Below are positions 29,143-35,076 of a stretch of DNA of 35,783 nt, in pieces. The notes beneath the pieces are model-generated. The model had not been told where the DNA came from and did no database searches. It saw only the letters and a program-made list of their open reading frames with translations. Each line of letters begins with the position of its first letter. The stretch's first letter is position 1. Source of the stretch: a virus; IMG/VR virus record IMGVR_UViG_3300049489_000295, positions 1-35,783 of that record. One strand, written 5' to 3'. Position numbers and translations under genes: made by a program.

Positions 29143-29381
29143 TGGCGTACCCACGCACGCGCTCGATGAACGCCGACCTCGGCGAGGGCCTGACCGACGG
29201 CAAGTACAAGAAGGTCAACCCGAACCGTGGCGGCCAGGTCGAGGGCACCACCTACCGCGCCCGCAAGGACCTCCACGACCGGTACTTCGGCATCCACGAG
29301 GCCGAGGACAAGGTGTTCCAGGACGGCCTGGAGCACGGCACACCGGGCTACGTCCCGACGCCGGAGGCCGACCTGCTGTAG
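29142..29381 (+). CDS. small protein of unknown function
   Basis: The 79-residue product starts at ATG 29142 (TGATG junction). It is charged, with a His-Asp-Arg-Tyr-Phe-Gly stretch near 45-50 and a Pro-Thr-Pro-Glu-Ala-Asp-Leu-Leu C-terminus. No cysteines or membrane segments are present. No family is recognised. Confidence 0.6.
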   Translation: MAYPRTRSMNADLGEGLTDGKYKKVNPNRGGQVEGTTYRARKDLHDRYFGIHEAEDKVFQDGLEHGTPGYVPTPEADLL

Positions 29382-29404
29382 GGCAACTCCAATCGATTCG
29401 CCGA

Positions 29405-29410
29405 TAGGGT
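29405..29410 (+). promoter_or_regulatory. leaderless promoter -10 TAGGGT
   Basis: TAGGGT is 7 bases upstream of ATG 29418, with CGATTCG (29394-29400) just upstream. No ribosome-binding site precedes the ATG, so a leaderless mRNA is expected. Confidence 0.45.
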
Positions 29411-29417
29411 GGATTGA

Positions 29418-29771
29418 ATGGAGTTCCTTCATGCCCTCATCCTGACCGCGCTGGCCATCCTTCACCCGCACCAGGCGAACCCCGAACCGCCGACCCCGAA
29501 GACGTACGCGGCTGAGCAGGTACCTCCCGACCAGTGGCCCTGCCTGAAGCGCCTGTGGCACCGGGAGTCCCGTTGGCGTCCGCACGCCTACAACACCGAC
29601 AGCGGCGCCTATGGGATCGCGCAGTTCCTACCGAGCACCTGGGGAAGCGTCGGCGCGAAACGCACGTCGGATTGGCGCAAGCAGATCGACGCGGGTATCG
29701 TCTATGTCGAACAGCGGTACGGAACCGCATGCCACGCCCTGGACTTTCACACGACGAACGGTTGGTACTGA
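29418..29771 (+). CDS. small lytic-transglycosylase-like exported protein
   Basis: The 117-residue protein begins with a hydrophobic segment (residues 3-16), a signal or anchor. A compact SLT/resuscitation-factor-like lysozyme core follows: Glu50 in His-Arg-Glu-Ser-Arg-Trp, Gly63-Ala-Tyr-Gly-Ile-Ala-Gln69-Phe-Leu-Pro-Ser-Thr-Trp, and Asn-Gly-Trp-Tyr at the C-terminus. Two cysteines (42 and 105) may form a disulfide. It would cut peptidoglycan glycan strands. It is leaderless by promoter spacing and lies away from the holin-like genes, so a local entry or cell-wall-remodelling role is possible. Confidence 0.75.
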   Translation: MEFLHALILTALAILHPHQANPEPPTPKTYAAEQVPPDQWPCLKRLWHRESRWRPHAYNTDSGAYGIAQFLPSTWGSVGAKRTSDWRKQIDAGIVYVEQRYGTACHALDFHTTNGWY

Positions 29772-30289
29772 TGACGGAGCAGATCCGACTCCTGTCCTGC
29801 CTCCAGTGCAAGACGTTGGAGGAGTTGCCGGACTACGAGGGGCACCCAGACGGAGACGTGCTGCTCGCGGACACCATCGAGCGGCATCATACCGACCGGG
29901 CAACCGGCACCAAGCACATCGGGAACCTCATCAAGATCCCGAAGGCCGCGTGGGATGTGAAGTCTGAGCGCGAGCAGATCCTGGATCAGATCCGGGAGGC
30001 GCTGAACGGCGGCGAGACCGGACTCGGTCGCTCCTTCTATGCGCTGAAGAACAACTACCAGGACGATGCGATGAAGTGCTTCAAGCAGCACAGTCGCAAC
30101 CCGCAGTGCGGCGACTACATGTCGAAGAGCAAGCAACTGGGCGCGGCCGAAGACGTCAAGGAGGCGTGGTCCGATGCGGGCAAGAAGCGCCCGAAGGACT
30201 TCGGCCCGAAGCAGTTCCTCTGCCAGTTCTGTCCGGTCCACTCGATGGCCGTGTCGGCGCTGCGCGAGAAGAAGGGCCTCTACAAGTGA
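29771..30289 (+). CDS. cysteine-containing protein of unknown function
   Basis: I place the start at ATG 29771, next to the previous stop; a longer in-frame start at 29534 is a shadow of the transglycosylase frame. The 172-residue product has Cys10 and Cys13 near the N-terminus, and later Cys pairs near 102, 112 and 149-152 (Gln-Phe-Leu-Cys-Gln-Phe-Cys), suggesting metal binding. No family is recognised. A variant CATCATACC word lies at 29885-29893. Confidence 0.6.
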   Translation: MTEQIRLLSCLQCKTLEELPDYEGHPDGDVLLADTIERHHTDRATGTKHIGNLIKIPKAAWDVKSEREQILDQIREALNGGETGLGRSFYALKNNYQDDAMKCFKQHSRNPQCGDYMSKSKQLGAAEDVKEAWSDAGKKRPKDFGPKQFLCQFCPVHSMAVSALREKKGLYK

Positions 30290-30310
30290 TCACTACGAAG
30301 GAGCACACGC

Positions 30311-30706
30311 ATGGCTGACATCCCGATCCTCGGCGAGACCAAGCCGCTGTCGTCCGAGCCCGAGTTGCCGGAGCCGACGGACGAGCAGAAGGAAGCGCTT
30401 GCTGCGATGGCCGAGGCCGCTGGCGTCGACCCGAGCGAGGGTCTGCCGAAGGTCGAGACCGCTTTCCTGGTCATCGTCACCAAGCACGGGTCGACCGTCG
30501 CGACGCACGACCTCAACGAGGTCAACGCGTTCTCCGTCGAGCGTCCGGCGACGGCTGACGACATGTACGCCGCGTGCGCTGTCGTGCAGAAGGACATCCA
30601 GATCCAGGAGCAGGCGACCGCCACTGTGCAGACGATGATGGCGACCACGCAGGCGATGGCACAGAAGGCCCAGGAGGCGCAGATGCGCCAGAAACTGGGG
30701 ATCTGA
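30311..30706 (+). CDS. protein of unknown function with Met/Gln-rich helical tail
   Basis: The 131-residue product starts at ATG 30311 with AAGGAG at 30299-30303. It has a Pro/Glu N-terminus, a mixed alpha/beta middle (about 45-100) and a Met/Gln/Ala-rich C-terminal helix (100-127) suited to oligomerisation. No family is recognised. It is the last gene before a leaderless promoter. Confidence 0.6.
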   Translation: MADIPILGETKPLSSEPELPEPTDEQKEALAAMAEAAGVDPSEGLPKVETAFLVIVTKHGSTVATHDLNEVNAFSVERPATADDMYAACAVVQKDIQIQEQATATVQTMMATTQAMAQKAQEAQMRQKLGI

Positions 30707-30710
30707 ACCG

Positions 30711-30729
30711 GTTCCAGGAACGGTACCCT
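30711..30729 (+). promoter_or_regulatory. GTTCCAGGAAC palindrome and leaderless -10 TACCCT
   Basis: TACCCT (30724-30729) is 6 bases upstream of ATG 30736. An 11-base palindrome GTTCCAGGAAC (30711-30721) lies just upstream, where a regulator could block RNA polymerase. No ribosome-binding site is present. Confidence 0.5.
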
Positions 30730-30735
30730 AGAACC

Positions 30736-31719
30736 ATGTCCGAGGGCTACGAGTTCTACCTCAGCCGCCTGTCCGACGAGACCGAGGAGCCCTCGGTAAC
30801 TCGGGGAGCGAGCGGCTACTTCTCTGCGCCGAGCACGCGCCTGGACCCACACCTATTCCACGGTGACTCGCTGCGCGGAGACGTCAAGGATTGGATCCTG
30901 GAGACGCTGTACGACTTCTGGCAGAAGTACTACAAGAACCCCCAGCGTTGGAGCACGGCCTGGCTGGCAGGCTCTGGGATCTCGTACCAGTGGGAGGCTT
31001 CGCGTGGCAACGGGGACCTCGACGTCCTGATCGGTGTCGACTTCCCGGAGTTCTACCGACTCAACCCTGCCTGGCAGGGGACGCCGGAGGACGACATGGC
31101 CGACATCTTCAACAAGACGTTCAAGGACCTGCTTTGGACGCGCACGGCGGAGACGAACCTCAACGGCCAGGTGTACGAGGTCACGTTCTACGTAAACCCG
31201 AACTCGACCGACATCCGCGACATCAACCCGTACGCCGCCTACGACCTCAACCACAACTCCTGGACGGTACGCCCGCCGGTCCTGCCCGAGAACCCGCGCT
31301 CGCAGTACCCGAAGGAGTACTGGGCCGCTGTGGCGCGCGAGAGGGCCGTCGCCCGGCGTCTGGTCGAACGGTACATGACGGCCAAGAACGACCGCGACGC
31401 GGCTGCTGACGGCTCTCCCGGACACGTCAACGCGCTGGCGCGTATGCGGACTGTGGTCGATCAGGCGAGCAGCCTCTTCAACGACATCCACCTCGGGCGC
31501 CGCAACGCTTTCAAGCCCGGCGGCTCCGGCTACGGGGACTTCTACAACTTCCGCTGGCAGGCGCACAAGGAGTCCGGGGCCGTGCAGGCGCTCCACACCC
31601 TGACGTCGCTCAACGTCGAGGCCAGGCAGGCCGAGGAGATCGCCCGCCATGGCGCTCCGATCGATGACGCGCACACGGCTCTGTCCAAGGCCGCCCAGTG
31701 GAGCAAGGGCCTGGTCTGA
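30736..31719 (+). CDS. nucleotidyltransferase-fold protein
   Basis: The 327-residue product starts at ATG 30736; a longer in-frame start at 30574 lies in the previous gene and has no support. It contains Gly79-Ser80...Gly-Asp-Leu-Asp (Asp94-x-Asp96), the Gly-Ser and Asp-x-Asp motif of the nucleotidyltransferase superfamily, in a predicted alpha/beta domain (about 55-150). Substrate is unknown: it could modify a tRNA, a protein or an antibiotic-like molecule. An in-frame Leu-His-Thr near its end is encoded CTCCACACC, not by the CTTCATACC word. Confidence 0.7.
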   Translation: MSEGYEFYLSRLSDETEEPSVTRGASGYFSAPSTRLDPHLFHGDSLRGDVKDWILETLYDFWQKYYKNPQRWSTAWLAGSGISYQWEASRGNGDLDVLIGVDFPEFYRLNPAWQGTPEDDMADIFNKTFKDLLWTRTAETNLNGQVYEVTFYVNPNSTDIRDINPYAAYDLNHNSWTVRPPVLPENPRSQYPKEYWAAVARERAVARRLVERYMTAKNDRDAAADGSPGHVNALARMRTVVDQASSLFNDIHLGRRNAFKPGGSGYGDFYNFRWQAHKESGAVQALHTLTSLNVEARQAEEIARHGAPIDDAHTALSKAAQWSKGLV

Positions 31720-32210
31720 TGCCAACCGTCGTGGCGATCACGATCGAGGGAGTGCTCCAGCAGGTCGTCGGAGACGCCCCGATCCCGACAGGCAAGCACC
31801 TCTACGAGGGGCTGTCGAACGTCGCAGGCATCGCCCTGATCACCGACCAGGACCCCGAGGTCGTGAATCGCTGGCTGGGCCTGAACGGCTTCGACAAGCA
31901 CGCCTTCATCGTCCCCCGAGACGTCATTGACCCGGAGGACTTGGCCGAGCGCCGGGCACTCCAGGTGCGCCGCCTGCGGTCCTACGGGGCCGACGTGGGG
32001 CTCGTGATCGACTCTGACCCGATGGCCGTCCGCGCACTCTTCCGCGACGGTGTGGCCGCCTCCCTGTACCTCAGCCCCGTCTACAGCCGCCCGGAGCACC
32101 GGCCCGACTACGACGGCGAGGTGCGGCCCTGGGACGACCTGGTGGCTGAGATCGAGCGAGCACGAGAACTGCGCGCGTCCGACGACCGGCCGCGCAAGGA
32201 AGCACTGTGA
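31719..32210 (+). CDS. degenerate HAD-like protein
   Basis: The 163-residue product starts at ATG 31719. It begins with a Val-Val-Ala-Ile-Thr-Ile-Glu-Gly-Val-Leu strand where HAD hydrolases have Asp-x-Asp-Gly; both Asp are replaced (Thr and Glu). A Leu-Ile-Thr-Asp segment (near 45) and a Val-Ile-Asp-Ser-Asp-Pro segment (near 95) match motif II and IV positions, so the fold looks HAD-like but without the nucleophile. It is probably non-catalytic or a changed enzyme. Overlaps its upstream neighbour by one base. Confidence 0.55.
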   Translation: MPTVVAITIEGVLQQVVGDAPIPTGKHLYEGLSNVAGIALITDQDPEVVNRWLGLNGFDKHAFIVPRDVIDPEDLAERRALQVRRLRSYGADVGLVIDSDPMAVRALFRDGVAASLYLSPVYSRPEHRPDYDGEVRPWDDLVAEIERARELRASDDRPRKEAL

Positions 32211-32233
32211 CACCCAACCTGGAGAACTGACCG

Positions 32234-33748
32234 ATGCTGATCTACTTCGGTGGCGCCGAGATCCCGGGCCACCGCAACCTGCTGTCCTCCGCAGGCGTGG
32301 AAGCGATGGCGCTGTCCTACATGGGGCTGCGCCGACGCGTGAAGTTCGCCCGCCCGTGGATCATCGCCGAGAAGTTCCCGGCCTCGGCCGACGTCTTCCT
32401 CGACTCCGGCGCGCACACGGTGAACAAGGCCGACGAGGACAAGTACAGCCAGGCCGAGTTGCTCGACATCGCCGCGCACTACCGCGAGTTCGTGGCCCAG
32501 AACATCGACCGGCTGGCGATGGTCAGCGAGTTCGATGCCATCCCTCTGGGGCTCGACTGGATCCGCCAGGAGCGCGAGGAGTTCTGGTCCCAGATCCCCG
32601 AGGACAAGTTCCTGCCGATCTGGCACCCCGAGTTCGGGTTGGAGGAACTCGACAACCTCGCGCGCACGTACGACCGCGTCGGAGTGCCCTCCACCGACCT
32701 CCAGGGACGCAATCTCATTCCCGCCCTGAATGGTCTCGTGCAGCAATACGGGGTGAAACTCCACGGCGTCAACATGTCGAAAGTCGATGACATGTCGGCG
32801 GTGAAGTGGGACTCAATCTCGACCATCTCGTGGATCTCTCCGAGCCAGTACGGCGACACGATTATCTGGACCGGCAAGGAGTTGAAGCGGTACCCGAAGA
32901 AGTACAAGGAGCAGTCCAGGAAGCGCTGGCGGACGCACTTCACGAGCAACGGCTTCGACGCCGACCTCATCGCTCAGGACGACACCAACGAGGTCCTCCG
33001 GCTGTCGGTCTGGTCGTGGCTGCAACTGGCTCAGAACCTCGATCGGATGCGTCCGGACGGCCGGGTAGTAACTAAAGGGGCCGAAGTGCTTGATGGCGAT
33101 TTCGCGCAAACAGGGGGGTCGGAAGTTGATACCCTGCCCGATTCCGACGACAAGAACCTACCAACTCTGAGGCTCCGAGATGAGTCCGAGAGGGCTATCC
33201 TGCCGGTCCTCGGGCTGGAGCCGGTCAAGGGTGTCTCGATCAACCCGCAGTCGGGCGAGAACGAGGAGCGAGACATCCTCCACGTCCGCACCCGGAGCCA
33301 GTCGATGCGGATCTGCCGGTCCTGCTTCCTCGCTGCCAAGTGCCCGGCGTACGACGCGAGTAGTAACTGCGCGTACGACATCCCGGTCGAGATCAAGTCC
33401 AAGGACCAGTTCCGGTCAGTAGTTGATGCCCTCACCGAGATGCAGACACAAAGGGTGCTGTTCATGAAGATGGCTGAGGATTTGGAGGGCGGTTACGCCG
33501 ATCCGAACCTAAGTAACGAGATGGACCGACTCAACAAGATGCTGAAGACGAAGGCCGAGATGGAGCAGGAAGGCTTCTCGCTGAAGATCGAAGCGAAGGA
33601 GCGCGGACAGATGGGCATGATCTCGCGGCTCTTCGGCAAGGACGCAGGGGAGTCCGCACGCGCGCTACCTGCCCCGGTGGGGGTCGAGGACCTCTCGGAG
33701 GAGATCGGATTCATCGACGCGGAGGTCGTGGAGGGCCAGATTGAGTAG
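32234..33748 (+). CDS. tRNA-guanine-transglycosylase-like (DpdA-like) fusion protein
   Basis: The 504-residue protein starts at ATG 32234, but no clear ribosome-binding site is seen beyond a GGAG at 32220. The N-terminal part (about 1-260) reads like a TIM barrel of the tRNA-guanine transglycosylase group: Leu56-Asp-Ser-Gly-Ala, Phe100-Asp-Ala-Ile-Pro, Gly-Val-Lys-Leu-His-Gly near 173-178 and Trp192-Asp-Ser-Ile-Ser-Thr-Ile-Ser-Trp. A cysteine cluster follows (Cys361-x2-Cys364-x5-Cys370-x8-Cys379), then a long helical C-terminus. The family link is by motif pattern. If true, it could modify DNA or tRNA bases; a terminase-like role of the C-terminus cannot be excluded. Confidence 0.6.
   Translation: MLIYFGGAEIPGHRNLLSSAGVEAMALSYMGLRRRVKFARPWIIAEKFPASADVFLDSGAHTVNKADEDKYSQAELLDIAAHYREFVAQNIDRLAMVSEFDAIPLGLDWIRQEREEFWSQIPEDKFLPIWHPEFGLEELDNLARTYDRVGVPSTDLQGRNLIPALNGLVQQYGVKLHGVNMSKVDDMSAVKWDSISTISWISPSQYGDTIIWTGKELKRYPKKYKEQSRKRWRTHFTSNGFDADLIAQDDTNEVLRLSVWSWLQLAQNLDRMRPDGRVVTKGAEVLDGDFAQTGGSEVDTLPDSDDKNLPTLRLRDESERAILPVLGLEPVKGVSINPQSGENEERDILHVRTRSQSMRICRSCFLAAKCPAYDASSNCAYDIPVEIKSKDQFRSVVDALTEMQTQRVLFMKMAEDLEGGYADPNLSNEMDRLNKMLKTKAEMEQEGFSLKIEAKERGQMGMISRLFGKDAGESARALPAPVGVEDLSEEIGFIDAEVVEGQIE
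33065..33073 (+). repeat. GTAGTAACT word, copy 1
   Basis: Reads Val-Val-Thr in the fusion-protein frame. Further copies lie at 33360-33368 (different frame) and 33745-33753 (at the stop of the same gene). Confidence 0.6.
33360..33368 (+). repeat. GTAGTAACT word, copy 2
   Basis: In the fusion-protein gene, in a different reading frame from copy 1, so protein conservation does not explain it. Confidence 0.6.
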
Positions 33749-33905
33749 TAACTATCGCGGGGATTCGGTACCTGCAAACCACCCTCTTCTCGTTCCAGAA
33801 GAGGTGACGTGCGCGAGGTGCAAGGGATCTGGGCTCGATCGGGGCGGCTGGGACTGCCTGAACTGCGACGGCAACGGCACCGTGATCGAGGGTCAGGAGC
33901 CCTAG
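33741..33905 (+). CDS. 54-residue DnaJ-type zinc microprotein
   Basis: TTG 33741 overlaps the previous stop, with GGAGGG at 33730-33735, five bases upstream. The frame ends at TAG 33903-33905. The product contains two Cys-x2-Cys-x-Gly-x-Gly motifs (Cys-Ala-Arg-Cys-Lys-Gly-Ser-Gly and Cys-Leu-Asn-Cys-Asp-Gly-Asn-Gly), the pattern of the DnaJ/HSP40 zinc finger. Such a microprotein may bind unfolded proteins or nucleic acid. It would be missed by ORF tools that require an ATG start or a minimum length. Confidence 0.7.
   Translation: MSSNYRGDSVPANHPLLVPEEVTCARCKGSGLDRGGWDCLNCDGNGTVIEGQEP
33745..33753 (+). repeat. GTAGTAACT word, copy 3
   Basis: Overlaps the stop of the fusion protein and the start of the zinc microprotein. 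A shorter GTAGTAAC also occurs at the tail gene stop near 1781. Confidence 0.6.
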
Positions 33906-33908
33906 TCG

Positions 33909-34280
33909 ATGCCCAAGCCCGTTCGGAACACGATCATCAGGGCGATTGTGTTCGAGCGGGCCAAGGGATTCTGCGAGCGATGTCGCTGTCGAATCTCGAA
34001 GGGATCTCACACCTATCACCACCGCTTTCCGCAGAGGAATGGTGGGGTCGATTCCGTAGCGAATCTCCTCTACCTCTGCCTGCCTTGTCACCAGGACATT
34101 CACCGCGATGAGGACTACGCGTTCTTCAAGGGATGGATGGCCGGGGAGCACTTCGATCTGACGCCGGTCTGGATCCAACGGGACTGGTGGGCCTTGTTGG
34201 ATCCCTACGGTGGGTACGAGTCGATGCCGACGCTCGACGCGCTCGACCTGCTCGCCTGGCTCCGGGCCGAGGCGGCCTGA
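33909..34280 (+). CDS. HNH endonuclease
   Basis: The 123-residue product starts at ATG 33909. It has Cys22-x2-Cys25, His37-His38 followed by Arg, Asn52 and Cys57-x2-Cys60-His61...His65, the layout of zinc-containing HNH nucleases. HNH proteins next to packaging genes help terminase in many phages; no terminase is visible here, so homing or host-DNA cleavage are alternatives. It is the last gene before the RNA region. Confidence 0.85.
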   Translation: MPKPVRNTIIRAIVFERAKGFCERCRCRISKGSHTYHHRFPQRNGGVDSVANLLYLCLPCHQDIHRDEDYAFFKGWMAGEHFDLTPVWIQRDWWALLDPYGGYESMPTLDALDLLAWLRAEAA

Positions 34281-34301
34281 CAATCGTCACCCGTTTGCCA
34301 C

Positions 34302-34331
34302 TTGACGCCGCCGGTTCCCGGGCCCCATTCT
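34302..34331 (+). promoter_or_regulatory. promoter-like TTGACG-N18-CATTCT
   Basis: TTGACG (34302-34307) and CATTCT (34326-34331) are 18 bases apart, the expected spacing for a sigma-70-type promoter, though the -10 is weak. It would drive the RNA cluster downstream. Confidence 0.4.
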
Positions 34332-34348
34332 TGACCTGCACGCCGCGC

Positions 34349-34370
34349 CGTAAGGCGCCCCGGCCTTACG
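34349..34370 (+). terminator. small hairpin after the HNH gene
   Basis: CGTAAGG (34349-34355) pairs with CCTTACG (34364-34370), with an 8-base GC-rich loop. It may terminate the HNH transcript or cap a new RNA. No U-tract is present. Confidence 0.45.
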
Positions 34371-34442
34371 ACCCGGGCGGAGGGAGCAAGCCACAGACCC
34401 CGAGGGCGCGCACGATGCAGGACAACTGGACAGAGGATCTGG

Positions 34443-34602
34443 GCCCCCGGGTGGCCACGGCGACGCCAGCATGGGTAAGCCATGCGAGTGACACCCCCAG
34501 GACCTTCCGTGCTGATCACACCGACGGCGGTGGCTGATCACTGCCGCCAAGCGTGAAGGAACCCCAGGGCTGATCGACCGGGTTCGACTCCCGGCGGGGG
34601 CT
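34443..34602 (+). ncRNA. tRNA-like structured RNA with a large insert
   Basis: The T arm CCGGG-TTCGACT-CCCGG (34578-34594) is classical. The following CGGGGGC (34595-34601) is the exact complement of GCCCCCG at 34443-34449, 152 bases upstream. Between them lie TGGC/GCCA (34452-34455 with 34465-34468), positioned like a D arm, and GCATG/CATGC (34469-34473 with 34481-34485), like an anticodon arm with loop GGTAAGC. About 90 bases then lie where a tRNA has its variable loop. The loop lacks the conserved T before the anticodon, so it is not a normal tRNA. GCTGATC occurs three times in the insert. Confidence 0.3.
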
Positions 34603-34643
34603 GCTCCAGACCGGTCGAAGAACGAGGCGACAGCGCGCGCCTA

Positions 34644-34657
34644 CTCCGCATGCGGAG
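34644..34657. repeat. 14-base perfect palindrome CTCCGCATGCGGAG
   Basis: Perfect 14-base palindrome in the RNA region. It may form a short hairpin in a transcript, or be a dimeric protein-binding site. No partner is known. Confidence 0.5.
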
Positions 34658-34691
34658 CCCGACTTGGAGGCACCCAGATCCTCTCCCTCTT

Positions 34692-34759
34692 GCCAGGGGT
34701 GCTGGGCACGGGTTGGTCTCCAAAGCCGACCTCGCGAGGTTCGATCCCTCGACCTGGTG
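34692..34759 (+). tRNA. tRNA-Trp-like (CCA anticodon), D arm atypical
   Basis: The anticodon arm has loop CTCCAAA (34718-34724), which reads CCA for tryptophan. The T arm is CGAGG-TTCGATC-CCTCG (34735-34751). Acceptor pairing is GCCAGG (34692-34697) with CCTGGT (34753-34758), six of seven pairs. The D arm is GTGC-TGG-GCAC (34699-34709), with only a three-base loop, and the spacer bases at positions 8-9 appear to be missing. The whole is about 68 bases. It may be a degenerate or unusual tRNA. An alternative acceptor 5' strand, GCACC with one bulge, lies at 34670-34677. Confidence 0.45.
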
Positions 34760-34847
34760 CTTCGAGAACGATCACCCGAAAGGGCTATTCCCAGATCCAT
34801 TGCGCTCCGGGACGATGGAGTCTCCACCAACCACCACGGAGGACTTC

Positions 34848-35075
34848 ATGGCCAGCATCCGATGTGCTCACTGCTCCGGCCGCCACGCGAGCGTCGAGCA
34901 GGTCCGCGAGTGTGCCGAGTACCAGGCCTACTGCGACTGGGCGATGGAGGCCGAACTCGCCGCCGAGGCCGCCAACGAGCGCTTCTTCGAGGAGGGCCCC
35001 AACGGCGGCACCTACGCCGGGTCCGAAGAAGAGGCCCGCGACCGCTGGCTCGACTCACTCCAGATCGGAGCCTGA
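34848..35075 (+). CDS. small zinc-motif protein
   Basis: The 75-residue product starts at ATG 34848 with GGAGG at 34838-34842. The N-terminus Cys-Ala-His-Cys-Ser-Gly-Arg-His and a Cys at about 22 form a likely zinc site of the Cys-x2-Cys-x2-Arg-His type often seen at the N-terminus of actinobacteriophage early proteins. The rest is an acidic helix. No function is known. Longer in-frame starts upstream lie in the RNA region and are not supported. Confidence 0.7.
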   Translation: MASIRCAHCSGRHASVEQVRECAEYQAYCDWAMEAELAAEAANERFFEEGPNGGTYAGSEEEARDRWLDSLQIGA

Positions 35076-35076
35076 C

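Larger units (their letters stand above)
34281..34847. other. 567-base non-coding region with RNA structures
   Basis: No coding frame with a ribosome-binding site and plausible product is visible here. The stretch contains a promoter-like TTGACG/CATTCT pair, a small hairpin, a tRNA-like RNA with an insert, a 14-base palindrome and a tRNA-Trp-like sequence. It is most likely an RNA gene cluster, which in actinobacteriophages usually means tRNAs. Confidence 0.6.

Noticed and set aside
34332-34360. Second TTGACC as a further promoter
   Set aside because: No -10-like hexamer lies at the right distance downstream of TTGACC at 34331; only the first TTGACG has one.
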